Source of the DNA: Heyndrickxia oleronia
GTDB taxonomy: Bacteria > Bacillota > Bacilli > Bacillales > Bacillaceae_C
DNA length: 64,000 nt
NCBI RefSeq assembly: GCF_017809215.1
Contig: NZ_CP065424.1
Location: forward strand, 2,698,001 to 2,762,000
Direction of reading: 5' to 3'
Numbering within the stretch: position 1 is the first letter of the stretch; every line of letters starts with the position of its first letter. Below are positions 53,963 to 62,884 of the stretch, piece after piece. Below the pieces are notes generated by a model. It made no database searches and was not told the origin of the DNA. It was given only the letters and a program-made list of their open reading frames with translations. Both the position numbers and the translations under genes were made by a program.

Positions 53963-55825
53963 ATGGATCAAAGACATTTATATATTATTCAACGATTAAA
54001 TAAATCAGATCTTCCAGTGAGTGGAACTATCTTATCAAATGAATTGAATGTTTCTTCACGATCGATTCGAACATTTATTAAACAAATTAATGAACAACTA
54101 AATAAAGACATAGCACAGATTGTATCATTGCCAGGAAGTGGTTATCAACTGAATATTTTTAACTTTATAGACTTCTCTAAGTGGATGGAGGAGGAAAATA
54201 GAAAAACTGAACAAGTTTATGAAATCAATAGACAACGATGGATTATGGAATATCTGTGTTATGAATATGATTATTTAAAAATTGATCAGGCATCTCAAGA
54301 ATTATATGTCAGTCGATCTACCATTTCTCAAGATATTAAAGAGCTTAAATTGATATTGAAAACCTATCATATCACTCTCGAATCAAGACCAAATTATGGA
54401 ATCTATTTAAGTGGTGAGGAATATAATATTCGCCGTTGTATGCTTCAAGTATTTCCTAATATGGGATTTAGTCAATCATGGAGCCAATTAATAAAAGACA
54501 TATCGAACACATATAACATTTTACTGCGACCAGAAGCCATCCACTCAATTTTGCAGTATATTCAGATCGCTCAAGCGCGGAATACGAAAGGAAAATGGTT
54601 AAAAGAGCTCCCTATAAATATAGAGTTCCTTCAAGAAGAAATAGAATATCAAATAAGTGAAGAACTTAGTAGACATTTAAGCGGAAATGGCCTATCACTC
54701 TCAGGACTGGATTCAGCTTTTCTCGCTCTACTGTTTATTAAATACAGAGTAACGAGCATTGAAAACGATCGGTTACCAAAACATGATCATTCACTTTATA
54801 CCTTAACTGTAGAGATCGTCAGTTTCTTAGAGAAGGAATTTGATTTAGATATTAATCAGGACTGGAGAAATCGCTTTATTCGTCATCTACTCCCTGGTTT
54901 AAAACGAGCTAAATACGGAATATCCATTCAAAACGAATTACTTCAGGAGATCAAGAAGCAATATTCACTAGCATTTGATTTAGCATTAAAAGCAATGCTT
55001 TTAATTAAAAAGAAATTCGGATTTGACCTTTCAGAAGATGACGGAGGTTATCTTGCTTTGCATTTTCAAGATGCAAAAACGCAACAGCCTTTCAGTAAAT
55101 TATCAGTTGCAATAGTGTGTGCATCAGGTATTGGTTCTGCACAAATTTTAAAAAGAAAGATTGAAACTATTTTTAATAATGAAATTGAAATAATCGGTGT
55201 CTTTGACATGAATGAATTACAGAGCAAAATAAAACAAGCATGTCATTTAATTTTATCAACAATACCTATTCTGGAGGAGATCTGCTATCCTGTAATAACT
55301 GTCAACCCTCTCCTACCAGATCAGGATCAAAAGAAAATAAAAGCATTTATTCAACAAAATAATCATTCTTTATTAAGACCTAATTTGTTTTTCCGAAATG
55401 TGGAAATTGAATCAGATATTGAATTAATTACTTTTTTAGCACAGTCGATTATTCAGCAAGGTTATGCACCAGATGAATTTTTACCACTAACAATAAAAAG
55501 GGAAAAAATCTCTTCTACTGCTTTTGGCGGAATGATTGCATTGCCACATCCCTTTAATCCCTGTGGTTATGAAAATGTAATTGCTATTGCTCTTCTAAAA
55601 AAACCGATACTATGGGGCGAAACAAAGGAAAAAGTCCAAGCAGTTTTTCTACTATCATTAAAAAAAGACAATGAACAGGAAATACAAGATTTGTATGACC
55701 GTTTACTTCTTATTATGGATCAACCTTCACTGCAAACACAAATAAACAAGCAAGAATCATTTACAGATTTTGTTGAATTTTGGAATAAGCTAAACACTTT
55801 CCATACACCTCCTTCCGCTACATAG
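53963..55825 (+). CDS. PTS-controlled transcription activator (LicR/MtlR type)
   Basis: A 620-residue multi-domain regulator: HTH_11 (about 1-60, SNELNVSSRSIRTFIKQI), Mga-type HTH (about 85-165, LYVSRSTISQDIKELK), two PRD modules (about 180-390; the second has HLLPGLKRAKYG and LALHFQDA), an EIIB-like domain (about 393-470, IVCASGIGSAQILKRKIE) and an EIIA-2 domain (about 475-615, FGGMIALPHPFNPCG with the phospho-His). PTS phosphorylation of these domains tells it whether sugar is present. It directly precedes the cellobiose-type PTS genes. Confidence 0.9.
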   Translation: MDQRHLYIIQRLNKSDLPVSGTILSNELNVSSRSIRTFIKQINEQLNKDIAQIVSLPGSGYQLNIFNFIDFSKWMEEENRKTEQVYEINRQRWIMEYLCYEYDYLKIDQASQELYVSRSTISQDIKELKLILKTYHITLESRPNYGIYLSGEEYNIRRCMLQVFPNMGFSQSWSQLIKDISNTYNILLRPEAIHSILQYIQIAQARNTKGKWLKELPINIEFLQEEIEYQISEELSRHLSGNGLSLSGLDSAFLALLFIKYRVTSIENDRLPKHDHSLYTLTVEIVSFLEKEFDLDINQDWRNRFIRHLLPGLKRAKYGISIQNELLQEIKKQYSLAFDLALKAMLLIKKKFGFDLSEDDGGYLALHFQDAKTQQPFSKLSVAIVCASGIGSAQILKRKIETIFNNEIEIIGVFDMNELQSKIKQACHLILSTIPILEEICYPVITVNPLLPDQDQKKIKAFIQQNNHSLLRPNLFFRNVEIESDIELITFLAQSIIQQGYAPDEFLPLTIKREKISSTAFGGMIALPHPFNPCGYENVIAIALLKKPILWGETKEKVQAVFLLSLKKDNEQEIQDLYDRLLLIMDQPSLQTQINKQESFTDFVEFWNKLNTFHTPPSAT

Positions 55826-55831
55826 CGGAAG
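55812..55831. promoter_or_regulatory. Perfect palindrome at the regulator stop codon
   Basis: CTTCCGCTA and TAGCGGAAG are perfect 9-base arms around CA, at the end of the regulator gene and 34 bases before the -10 of the PTS operon. It is a candidate LicR-type operator. Confidence 0.45.
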
Positions 55832-55841
55832 AATATCAAAC

Positions 55842-55870
55842 TGTAGTTTTCTAAAGCGTTTTCATATAAT
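55842..55870 (+). promoter_or_regulatory. PTS operon promoter with overlapping cre-like site
   Basis: TATAAT at 55865-55870 is a perfect -10, but the -35 region (TGTAGT) is poor, as expected for an activator-dependent promoter. CTAAAGCGTTTTCA (55851-55864) fits the CcpA cre consensus except for the first two bases and lies between -35 and -10, so catabolite repression is likely. Confidence 0.6.
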
Positions 55871-55897
55871 AAAAGTGTGCTAGAGAAGGGAATGACA

Positions 55898-56323
55898 GTG
55901 GTGAATATAATCTTATGTTGTTCATCTGGAATGTCTACAAGTATTTTATCTAAGCGAACTAAGCTTGCTGCCGATCAACAATCCATTTCTTTACATATTG
56001 AAGCAGTGGACAGTACATTAGTTGAACGTAAACTTGAACAGGCAGAACTTATTTTATTAGGACCTCATTTAAAATATAAATTAGAGATTCTTCGAAACTT
56101 AGCTCCCCTATCTACAAGGATAGAAATGATTGATAAGGCGATATATCAATCATTTGATGGTAATCAACTATTGAAATTTATTTTATCGCTAGATTTAAAA
56201 ACAAAAAAAGAAATAGAAAAATCAACAAAAGAAGAAAGCGAGGAAAAAGGATGGACGAATCAATCGCCTTTCAAATCATACTTTACGCCGGAAATGCTCG
56301 AAGCACTGCGATGGAAGCGTTAG
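55898..56323 (+). CDS. PTS lactose/cellobiose-type IIB, first copy with C-terminal extension
   Basis: A 141-residue IIB-like protein. NIILCCSSGMSTSILSKRTK contains the phospho-Cys motif and GPHLKYKLEIL is the P-loop-side stretch. After about residue 95 there is a charged extension (DLKTKKEIEKSTKEESEEKG) and a tail read within the next gene. GTG 55898 lies 6 bases after AGAAGGGA. It overlaps the IIA gene by 73 bases. A second, shorter IIB follows IIA. Confidence 0.8.
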   Translation: MVNIILCCSSGMSTSILSKRTKLAADQQSISLHIEAVDSTLVERKLEQAELILLGPHLKYKLEILRNLAPLSTRIEMIDKAIYQSFDGNQLLKFILSLDLKTKKEIEKSTKEESEEKGWTNQSPFKSYFTPEMLEALRWKR

Positions 56324-56571
56324 GCTTAGCACGTCAAAAAAACTTTCAATTAGCAAAGGAAAAAATCGAAGAAAGTAATCAGGAATTATTAAAAGCTCAT
56401 AAATTTCAAACAGAGTTAATTCAATCTGAAGCTCGTGGAGAACTTCAAGGTCAAATTTCAATTCTGCTAATTCATGCTCAGGATCATTTGATGAATGCGA
56501 TGACAGTAAGAGATTTAGCTAATGAATTAATCGATCTACGACAAGAATTAGAATCAAAGGAGAGTAAATAA
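56251..56571 (+). CDS. PTS lactose/cellobiose-type IIA
   Basis: A 106-residue helical IIA protein of the Lac family: IILYAGNARSTAMEAL, then the phospho-His in LLIHAQDHLMNAM and the conserved Asp next to it. It takes phosphate from HPr and passes it to IIB. AGGAAAAAGG precedes the ATG, inside the first IIB gene. Confidence 0.92.
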   Translation: MDESIAFQIILYAGNARSTAMEALGLARQKNFQLAKEKIEESNQELLKAHKFQTELIQSEARGELQGQISILLIHAQDHLMNAMTVRDLANELIDLRQELESKESK

Positions 56572-56572
56572 A

Positions 56573-56884
56573 ATGAAAAATATTATGTTATGTTGTGCAG
56601 CAGGTATGTCTACTAGTCTACTAGTAACAAAGATGGAAAAGGCAGCAAAGGAACAGAATATAGCGGCGAAAATTTGGGCTGTACCCGTGGAAGAAGCAAA
56701 AAAAGAGATTAATCAAGCAGATGTTTTATTAATGGGTCCTCAAATTCGTTATCTTTTTTCTGATATGAAAGCGTTAGCAAATCAAAACGGAATAGAGGCA
56801 GAAGTGATTAATCCGATGCATTACGGCATGTGTGATGGTGAGTCTGTGCTTAGTCAGGCTTTACAACTAATATCCAATGGTTAA
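56573..56884 (+). CDS. PTS lactose/cellobiose-type IIB, second copy
   Basis: A 103-residue IIB protein with MLCCAAGMSTSLLVTKM (phospho-Cys) and LLMGPQIRYLFSDM. It has the usual length without extension and is the likely partner of the IIC downstream. Its ATG starts one base after the IIA stop, behind AAAGGAGAG. Confidence 0.93.
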   Translation: MKNIMLCCAAGMSTSLLVTKMEKAAKEQNIAAKIWAVPVEEAKKEINQADVLLMGPQIRYLFSDMKALANQNGIEAEVINPMHYGMCDGESVLSQALQLISNG

Positions 56885-56920
56885 TGAGAGGAGGAAACAT
56901 CGTCACTGGCGGTGGTCGAT

Positions 56921-58255
56921 ATGAATAAATTAATGAACTTCTTAGAACGCTATATTACACCATTTGCTGCAAAAGTCGGCAATCAACGTCATTTAATTTC
57001 GATTCGTGATGGGATCATTATGGCCATGCCATTAATCATTGTCGGTTCTTTATTTTTAATAATTGCTAATCTACCCATACATGGATACACCGAATTTATG
57101 GCACATTTATTTGGAACAAGTTGGCAGGAAAAATTAACTTATCCAGTTGGGGCTACTTTTGATATTTTAGGGCTTGTCATTAGTTTTGGAATTGCATATA
57201 GATTAGCTGAAAGATATAAGGTGGAACCAGTTTCAGCAGGGATTATTTCACTAGCTGCATTCGTTCTAACAACACCACATCAAACATTATTTACGAATTC
57301 CACTGGAAAAACAGAAATAATTAGTGGTGTGTTACCTATTAATCTATTAGGTAGTCAAGGGATATTTATCGCAATGATTTTCGCCTTATTATCAACAGAA
57401 ATATATCGAATAATTATTCAAAAGAATATTACTATAAAGATGCCTTCTTCGGTACCTCCTGCAGTTGCTAAATCTTTTTCAGCTCTAGTTCCTGCTTTTA
57501 CAGTTATTGTTCTAGTATGGATTATTCGATTAATTGTTGGTATGACACCATGGGAAGATATTCCTAACATGATCTCTACATGGATTGGAATGCCGCTTAA
57601 ACATCTTGGTGGTAGTCTTGGCGGAACATTAGTTATAGTCTTTTGTATATCTTTATTATGGATGATTGGGTTGCACGGCGACAATATTGTTGGCGCGGTA
57701 ATGAGTTCAATATGGTTGGCCCTAATGGATGAGAATCGCATTGCTTTTCAGGATGGGAAGCCCCTTCCCCATGTTATTACCCAACAATTTTTCGATAACT
57801 TTCTTAATCTTGGAGGCACAGGAGCAACATTAGCAATTGTTCTCCTTATGCTTATAGTCGCTAAAAGTAAACAAATGAAGCAGCTCGGTAAATTATCTAT
57901 TGGTGCTAGTGTGTTTAATATTAGTGAACCAACCGTATTTGGAACACCGATTGTTTTGAATCCTTTTTTTATGATTCCATTTATCTTAACACCGCTTGTT
58001 CTAACAATCATTAACTATGTGACGATGTCACTCGGTCTTGTTGCAGCTCCAAGTGGTGTCGCAGTACCTTGGACAATGCCAATCGTATTAAGTGGATTTT
58101 TAGCTACAGGACATTTATCCGGCGCGATTATTCAAATTATTGATTTATTAGTCGCCATGTTCATTTACTATCCATTCTTCCGTATGTGGGACAAGCAGCG
58201 ATTACGGGAAGAAACAAAGGCAGAACAAAAAGACAAAGTAAGTGCGTTATCATAA
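56921..58255 (+). CDS. PTS cellobiose-type IIC permease
   Basis: A 444-residue membrane protein of the Lac/Cel IIC family: NQRHLISIRDGIIMAMPLII near the N-terminus, MIGLHGDNIVGAVMSSIWLA, and the sugar-binding FNISEPTVFGTPIVLNP. It imports and phosphorylates a beta-glucoside such as cellobiose or lichenan oligomers. ATG 56921 is preceded by GGCGGTGG; GTG 56912 is an alternative. Confidence 0.92.
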   Translation: MNKLMNFLERYITPFAAKVGNQRHLISIRDGIIMAMPLIIVGSLFLIIANLPIHGYTEFMAHLFGTSWQEKLTYPVGATFDILGLVISFGIAYRLAERYKVEPVSAGIISLAAFVLTTPHQTLFTNSTGKTEIISGVLPINLLGSQGIFIAMIFALLSTEIYRIIIQKNITIKMPSSVPPAVAKSFSALVPAFTVIVLVWIIRLIVGMTPWEDIPNMISTWIGMPLKHLGGSLGGTLVIVFCISLLWMIGLHGDNIVGAVMSSIWLALMDENRIAFQDGKPLPHVITQQFFDNFLNLGGTGATLAIVLLMLIVAKSKQMKQLGKLSIGASVFNISEPTVFGTPIVLNPFFMIPFILTPLVLTIINYVTMSLGLVAAPSGVAVPWTMPIVLSGFLATGHLSGAIIQIIDLLVAMFIYYPFFRMWDKQRLREETKAEQKDKVSALS

Positions 58256-58340
58256 TTAAAATTTATAAGGAAGTGGGTTTTTGACCTTGTCATTCTCCCC
58301 TTCCCTAATTATCAACATTTTACAAAGGAGAGAATGAAAA

Positions 58341-59651
58341 ATGCTTAAGATTGTAACTATTGGTGGAGGTTCAAGCTATACTCCTGAGCTTATTGAAGGA
58401 TTTATTAAACGATATGACGAATTACCCGTTACCGATATTTGGTTAGTAGATATTGAGGAAGGTCGCGAAAAACTAGAAATTGTTGGTTCACTTGCAAAAC
58501 GCATGGTGGAAAAGTCTGGACTTCCTATCAAAATCCATCTATCACTTAATCGACGAGAAGCATTAAAAAATGCCGACTTTGTTACAACACAAATTAGAGT
58601 CGGTTTACTGGATGCCCGCATAAAAGATGAAAGAATCCCATTAAAGTATGGTGTAATTGGTCAAGAAACAAATGGTCCTGGTGGTTTATTTAAAGCTTTA
58701 AGAACAATACCTGTTATATTAGAGATTTGTAAGGATATGGAGGAACTTTGTCCGAATGCATGGTTAATAAATTTCACTAATCCTGCTGGTATCGTAACTG
58801 AAGCGGTTCTACGCCATACCTCAATTAAGAAAGTAATTGGACTTTGTAATCTACCAATTCATACAAAGATTAACATTGCCGAAATGCTGGGTGTTGAAAG
58901 AGAACGTGTGCAAGTACAATTTGCAGGCTTAAATCACATGGTTTATGGATTAAATGTATACCTTGACGGCGCAAATGTGACAAAAAAAGTACTAGATATT
59001 TTAACTGGGGATACAAAGGGTGCTATTGATATGAATAATATTCCCGATCTTGACTGGGAACCTGAGTTCATACGTGCATTAGGAGTTCTACCTTGTTCGT
59101 ACCACAGATATTATTATCAAACACAAAAAATGTTAGAAGAAGAATTAGAGGCTTACAAAAAAAATGGCGTCCGTGCGGAGGTAGTAAAACAGCTTGAAGG
59201 TGATTTATTCGAGCTTTATAAGGATCCAAATTTGGATATCAAGCCGCCACAACTCGAAAAAAGAGGTGGAGCCTACTATAGTGATGCAGCTTGTAGTTTA
59301 ATTGACTCAATTTATAATGATCGTGGTGATATACAAACCGTTAACACTCAAAATAATGGCGCTATCGCAGGTATACCTAATGAATCCGCAGTTGAAGTGA
59401 ATTGCGTTATTACGAAAAATGGCCCAATTCCATTGACTGTAGGTGAATTACCTATTGCGGTCAACGGATTAATTCAACAAATCAAATCCTTTGAAAGAAC
59501 GACAATCGAGGCTGCTGTTACAGGTGATTATCATAAAGCCCTACTTGCAATGTCCATTAATCCACTCGTTCCATCAGACACAGTAGCAAAACAAATCTTA
59601 GATGAAATGCTAGAGGCACATAAAGAATACTTACCACAATTTCAACATTAA
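58341..59651 (+). CDS. 6-phospho-beta-glucosidase (GH4)
   Basis: A 436-residue NAD- and metal-dependent GH4 enzyme: VTIGGGSSYTPELIEG (NAD fold), QETNGPGGLFKALRTIPV, LINFTNPAGIVTEA with the metal-binding Asn, GLCNLPI and GLNHMVYGL with the catalytic His. It cleaves the phosphorylated disaccharide delivered by the PTS. AAAGGAGAG precedes the ATG. Last gene of the PTS operon, like licH/celF. Confidence 0.94.
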   Translation: MLKIVTIGGGSSYTPELIEGFIKRYDELPVTDIWLVDIEEGREKLEIVGSLAKRMVEKSGLPIKIHLSLNRREALKNADFVTTQIRVGLLDARIKDERIPLKYGVIGQETNGPGGLFKALRTIPVILEICKDMEELCPNAWLINFTNPAGIVTEAVLRHTSIKKVIGLCNLPIHTKINIAEMLGVERERVQVQFAGLNHMVYGLNVYLDGANVTKKVLDILTGDTKGAIDMNNIPDLDWEPEFIRALGVLPCSYHRYYYQTQKMLEEELEAYKKNGVRAEVVKQLEGDLFELYKDPNLDIKPPQLEKRGGAYYSDAACSLIDSIYNDRGDIQTVNTQNNGAIAGIPNESAVEVNCVITKNGPIPLTVGELPIAVNGLIQQIKSFERTTIEAAVTGDYHKALLAMSINPLVPSDTVAKQILDEMLEAHKEYLPQFQH

Positions 59652-59673
59652 TTTTGGCATTATTGTTCGAAAT

Positions 59674-59717
59674 GGCCACTTGTTTTGAGGAACCCTCTTT
59701 ACAAAGTGGTCTTTTTA
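59674..59717 (+). terminator. Intrinsic terminator of the PTS operon
   Basis: GGCCACTT (59674-59681) and AAGTGGTC (59704-59711) pair with one G-T and precede a T run. Confidence 0.8.
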
Positions 59718-59826
59718 GCTTGACTTAGATATCAATTAATAGGCGGTTTTTCATTTGCAAAATTCACGTATGGAGACTATTCTATAATATAAATACTTTA
59801 GGAATCATAAGATTTTGGAGGATATT

Positions 59827-60339
59827 ATGAAACTGCTACCTGACCATTTAAAAAATAACTTGGACATCTTATTTGTTGGTTTTAATCCAAGTATCCGATC
59901 GGCAGAAACAGGACATCATTACGCAAATCCCAATAATCGCTTTTGGAAAATACTATTTGAATCCGGGCTAACTCCATGTAAACTGCGAGCAGAGGACGAC
60001 TACAAACTACTTGAAATCGGATATGGATTAACAAATATTGTATCAAGACCTACAAAATCAGCTGAAGAGATTACAAAGGAAGAATATCAATACGGTAGAG
60101 AACAATTAAAAAGGATTATTCTTAACTATCATCCTAAAATCATATGTTTCGTAGGAAAAGGTGTTTATCAAGAATACAGCAAAAAAAGATCGGTTCACTG
60201 GGGTCTCCAGGATGAACCAGTCGTTAAAGGAACATTAGACTTTGTTGCTCCTTCTTCTAGTGGGCTTGTACGAATGAATTTTAATGAAATCACTGAAATT
60301 TATAGTGAATTAACAAGACTTTTAGAACAATTCAAATAG
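59827..60339 (+). CDS. mug: G/U mismatch-specific DNA glycosylase
   Basis: A 170-residue Mug/TDG-type uracil-DNA glycosylase: FVGFNPSIRSAETGHHYA (active-site GFNPS with Asn), NNRFWKIL, GLTNIVSRPTKSA and PSSSGLVRMNF (insertion loop). It removes U or damaged pyrimidines opposite G. ATG 59827 follows TTGGAGG; the TTG at 59815 is inside that site. Monocistronic. Confidence 0.92.
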   Translation: MKLLPDHLKNNLDILFVGFNPSIRSAETGHHYANPNNRFWKILFESGLTPCKLRAEDDYKLLEIGYGLTNIVSRPTKSAEEITKEEYQYGREQLKRIILNYHPKIICFVGKGVYQEYSKKRSVHWGLQDEPVVKGTLDFVAPSSSGLVRMNFNEITEIYSELTRLLEQFK

Positions 60340-60528
60340 AACGTTATCATATAATTAAGTCGTGACCTCTTTTCAATAATCTATTAATATTACGTTAAGT
60401 AATTTTCATCAAGAGTGCCTGTTTGAAGTATTATTGGTATGGAATATCACCTTCGTCTGCCGTCCTCCTACTCCTTTTTCTAGCAATTAATAATGGTTTG
60501 GCAGTTATCATATATTTTTTACTATGTA

Positions 60529-60840
60529 TTAACTTTCTACCTGTATCGATATCCCCATACTTTGTAATTGCTCAAATTCTTCTTCCCTATTTAAATAATC
60601 TCTATTCTTTGAATCTAAACGAATATACTGGTCAGAAGTCACTTCCTTTTTTATTACTGTCCCACCACATATGTTCGCGATATACATAGCTGTTGCTTCA
60701 TCAATAAAAACATTTGCTACTTCTTCATCTATCGCAAAGGTAAAACTGAAAGAATCCTCATCATTCGGTATTCCAAATATTTCACCTGTAAAAACTAATT
60801 TCCCTAATTTTACTATCCATAATTTAAATGTATTATCCAA
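60529..60840 (-). CDS. Hypothetical protein
   Basis: A 103-residue acidic protein, probably alpha/beta: LVFTGEIFGIPNDEDSFSFT, then EEVANVFIDEATAMYIANIC and a hydrophilic C-terminus (LDSKNRDYLNREEEFEQL). No signal peptide or membrane segment. AAAGGAG lies 10 bases before the ATG. I do not recognise the family. Confidence 0.6.
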   Translation of the reverse strand: MDNTFKLWIVKLGKLVFTGEIFGIPNDEDSFSFTFAIDEEVANVFIDEATAMYIANICGGTVIKKEVTSDQYIRLDSKNRDYLNREEEFEQLQSMGISIQVES

Positions 60841-60926
60841 GTTGTTTCATCTCCTTTATGCCAATTTTACCATATCTAGTGGGTTTACTTATTTTTAACT
60901 AACTTTTTAAAAATATTTTCCACAAA

Positions 60927-61610
60927 TTACCACCTTGGTATAACATCAATATTATAATAGATTAATAGTCCACCGTGAATATTATATAGCATATGAAATA
61001 TGATTGATGGAATAATAGACTTAGTAACAAACCAAAGAAAAAATGATAATAATGCAAATAGTATAATTAACAATGGTTTGTCCATATGCAAGAGTCCAAA
61101 AATAATAGCTTGTAATATAACACAGATCCATAATGGAAATAATCTTGATAAAAAAACAACTGTACAAACTCGTTGAACTAACTCTTCCCATATTGGAAAC
61201 AAAATTCCTGATGTAAAGATATACAAGATAAATTCATGATTGAACCGGAGTGGAAATCGAATAGGACTATAATAATTATCAAGCAGCCCTGTATTCATTA
61301 GGAAGCCAGATTTAAAAAATAAGTGATTTAGATAAAAAAACATCATATATATAAATACAATCCAAAAATATGTAGAGAGTTTTTTTAATATAGAAAAATT
61401 CAACACATTCATATATAAATTTCTAATTGGTAAGTAAACAAAACTAATGATTAAAATAAGAACTCCCGATATTATCTTAAAAATATATGGATACAAATAA
61501 TGGGAATGATTTAAAATATCCCCTATCGAAAAGATAATATAAATAATAACTAAATATATAAATAATGATCTAGTTTCTATTCTCTCGCCAATCTTATCTA
61601 TATACTCCAT
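60927..61610 (-). CDS. CPBP-family intramembrane protease (Rce1-like)
   Basis: A 227-residue membrane protein with about seven helices and the three CPBP/Abi motifs: EELVQR (EExxxR, about 142-147), FGLLHMD (FxxxH) and IIFHMLYN near the C-terminus. Members are Rce1-like glutamic intramembrane proteases, some linked to bacteriocin immunity or signalling. No bacteriocin gene is seen here. The ribosome site is weak (GAAGTGAGA). Confidence 0.8.
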   Translation of the reverse strand: MEYIDKIGERIETRSLFIYLVIIYIIFSIGDILNHSHYLYPYIFKIISGVLILIISFVYLPIRNLYMNVLNFSILKKLSTYFWIVFIYMMFFYLNHLFFKSGFLMNTGLLDNYYSPIRFPLRFNHEFILYIFTSGILFPIWEELVQRVCTVVFLSRLFPLWICVILQAIIFGLLHMDKPLLIILFALLSFFLWFVTKSIIPSIIFHMLYNIHGGLLIYYNIDVIPRW

Positions 61611-62065
61611 GTCTCACTTCATTCCTTTATACTTATCTAGTCTTCAACACTTTATAAAATTCGACAAAAGGAGATATTTTCCTTCTATAACTTTTAACCA
61701 CTGTATTATTTTATAAGAATACTAAAATTACTGTGATTTGTTCTATAATGCATCTAACATGGTTTCAACAAATATAGTTCACATAAGTCAGCTGATGAAT
61801 GGAACTGGAGCATTTATATGAGGTGAAATTTAAAGCTTTCATTCAATTTCAATTTATGTATGTTGAACTGCAATAACACAACTTATGTTTCATCGTCTAA
61901 AAATAATTAAATAATAGACGTTCTAATATCCAAAGATAAATCAACAAACACCAATATAACTTAAATAACTATATGACAAACTAATTTGATAAAGTAAAAC
62001 ACTGGAATTTTTTAATAACTAGTTTAAAATAGATAAAAAGTACATAATTTTAGGAGGGTCCTATA
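61611..62065. other. AT-rich intergenic stretch, no gene recognised
   Basis: No open frame with a ribosome site in either direction. It holds the promoters of the divergent CPBP and ytoQ genes; no clear hairpin stands out. Confidence 0.4.
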
Positions 62066-62506
62066 ATGAAACTTACCGTTTATTTAGCTGGTCAAATACA
62101 TGATAATTGGCGAGAAAAATTAATTCAAATGGCTGAAGAAAAAGAACTACCATTAGAGTTTGTGTCTCCACAAACAGACCATGATTTATCGGATTCTATC
62201 GGGGAAAACATTTTAGGAAAACAGCCTGGCCCACTTTATAAGGACGATGCTGCATCTAGTATTAATAACTTTCGCACACAGGTTCTTATGCAAAAATCTG
62301 ATGTAGTGATTGCTTTATTTGGTGAAAAGTATAAACAGTGGAACACAGCAATGGATGCTAGTACTGCAATTGCTTTAAATAAACCAACAATTATTGTCCG
62401 TCCAGAGTCTTTAATCCATCCATTAAAGGAGCTTTCAAATAAAGCTAATGTAACTGTCGAAACAATTGAACAGGCTTTAGAAGTGTTAGCATATATATAT
62501 GAATAA
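62066..62506 (+). CDS. ytoQ: YtoQ-family protein
   Basis: A 146-residue protein matching YtoQ: TVYLAGQIHDNWREKL, FVSPQTDHDLSDSIGE, NNFRTQVLMQKSDVVIALFG and YKQWNTAMDASTAIALNKP. The fold resembles nucleoside 2-deoxyribosyltransferases, but the activity is unproven. AGGAGGG ribosome site. Terminator follows. Confidence 0.9.
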   Translation: MKLTVYLAGQIHDNWREKLIQMAEEKELPLEFVSPQTDHDLSDSIGENILGKQPGPLYKDDAASSINNFRTQVLMQKSDVVIALFGEKYKQWNTAMDASTAIALNKPTIIVRPESLIHPLKELSNKANVTVETIEQALEVLAYIYE

Positions 62507-62513
62507 TGTTGGT

Positions 62514-62546
62514 AACGGATTCGATTTTCATCGGATCCGTTTTTCT
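62514..62546 (+). terminator. Intrinsic terminator of ytoQ
   Basis: AACGGATTCGAT (62514-62525) pairs with ATCGGATCCGT (62530-62540) apart from small mismatches, followed by TTTTCTTTC. Confidence 0.82.
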
Positions 62547-62721
62547 TTCTCCACCTAAAATTACAAATCACCAAAACGTCTTATTTTTAATTTTAAGCCC
62601 CTCTCAACACTCATTAATACCCCGATATGCAATTCCGATTTAAACACCATCAGAAAGCCTGTAAAGCTTCTTAAAATCGCTGTAAAAAGTTAATAAATAG
62701 CCGTTTTTACTATGAATTATA

Positions 62722-62850
62722 TGTTATAATTAATAGTGTAATAGCTCTTTATAAATCGAATAATTTTATGAACCGAATTGTTTAAATACAAGTAAAGGAG
62801 TTGGAATTTTTGTATTTTTATTTTACCATTATTTTACATTAATGGTAAAA
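62722..62850 (+). promoter_or_regulatory. MATE gene leader: promoter, possible leader peptide and dyad
   Basis: TGTTATAAT (62722-62730) is an extended -10 element. Downstream, AAAGGAG (62794-62800) lies 9 bases before TTG 62810, which opens a 10-codon frame (MYFYFTIILH) ending at TAA 62840-62842. The frame runs through a perfect dyad, TTTTACCATTA (62821-62831) and TAATGGTAAAA (62840-62850). This looks either like an operator or like a translational attenuator. Confidence 0.4.
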
Positions 62851-62884
62851 TAATTATATTTTTAGACTTTAAAAGGATGAGTAT

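Noticed and set aside
60423..60689. Plus-strand open frame after mug
   Set aside because: It overlaps the minus-strand hypothetical gene, which has a better start and a more protein-like composition.
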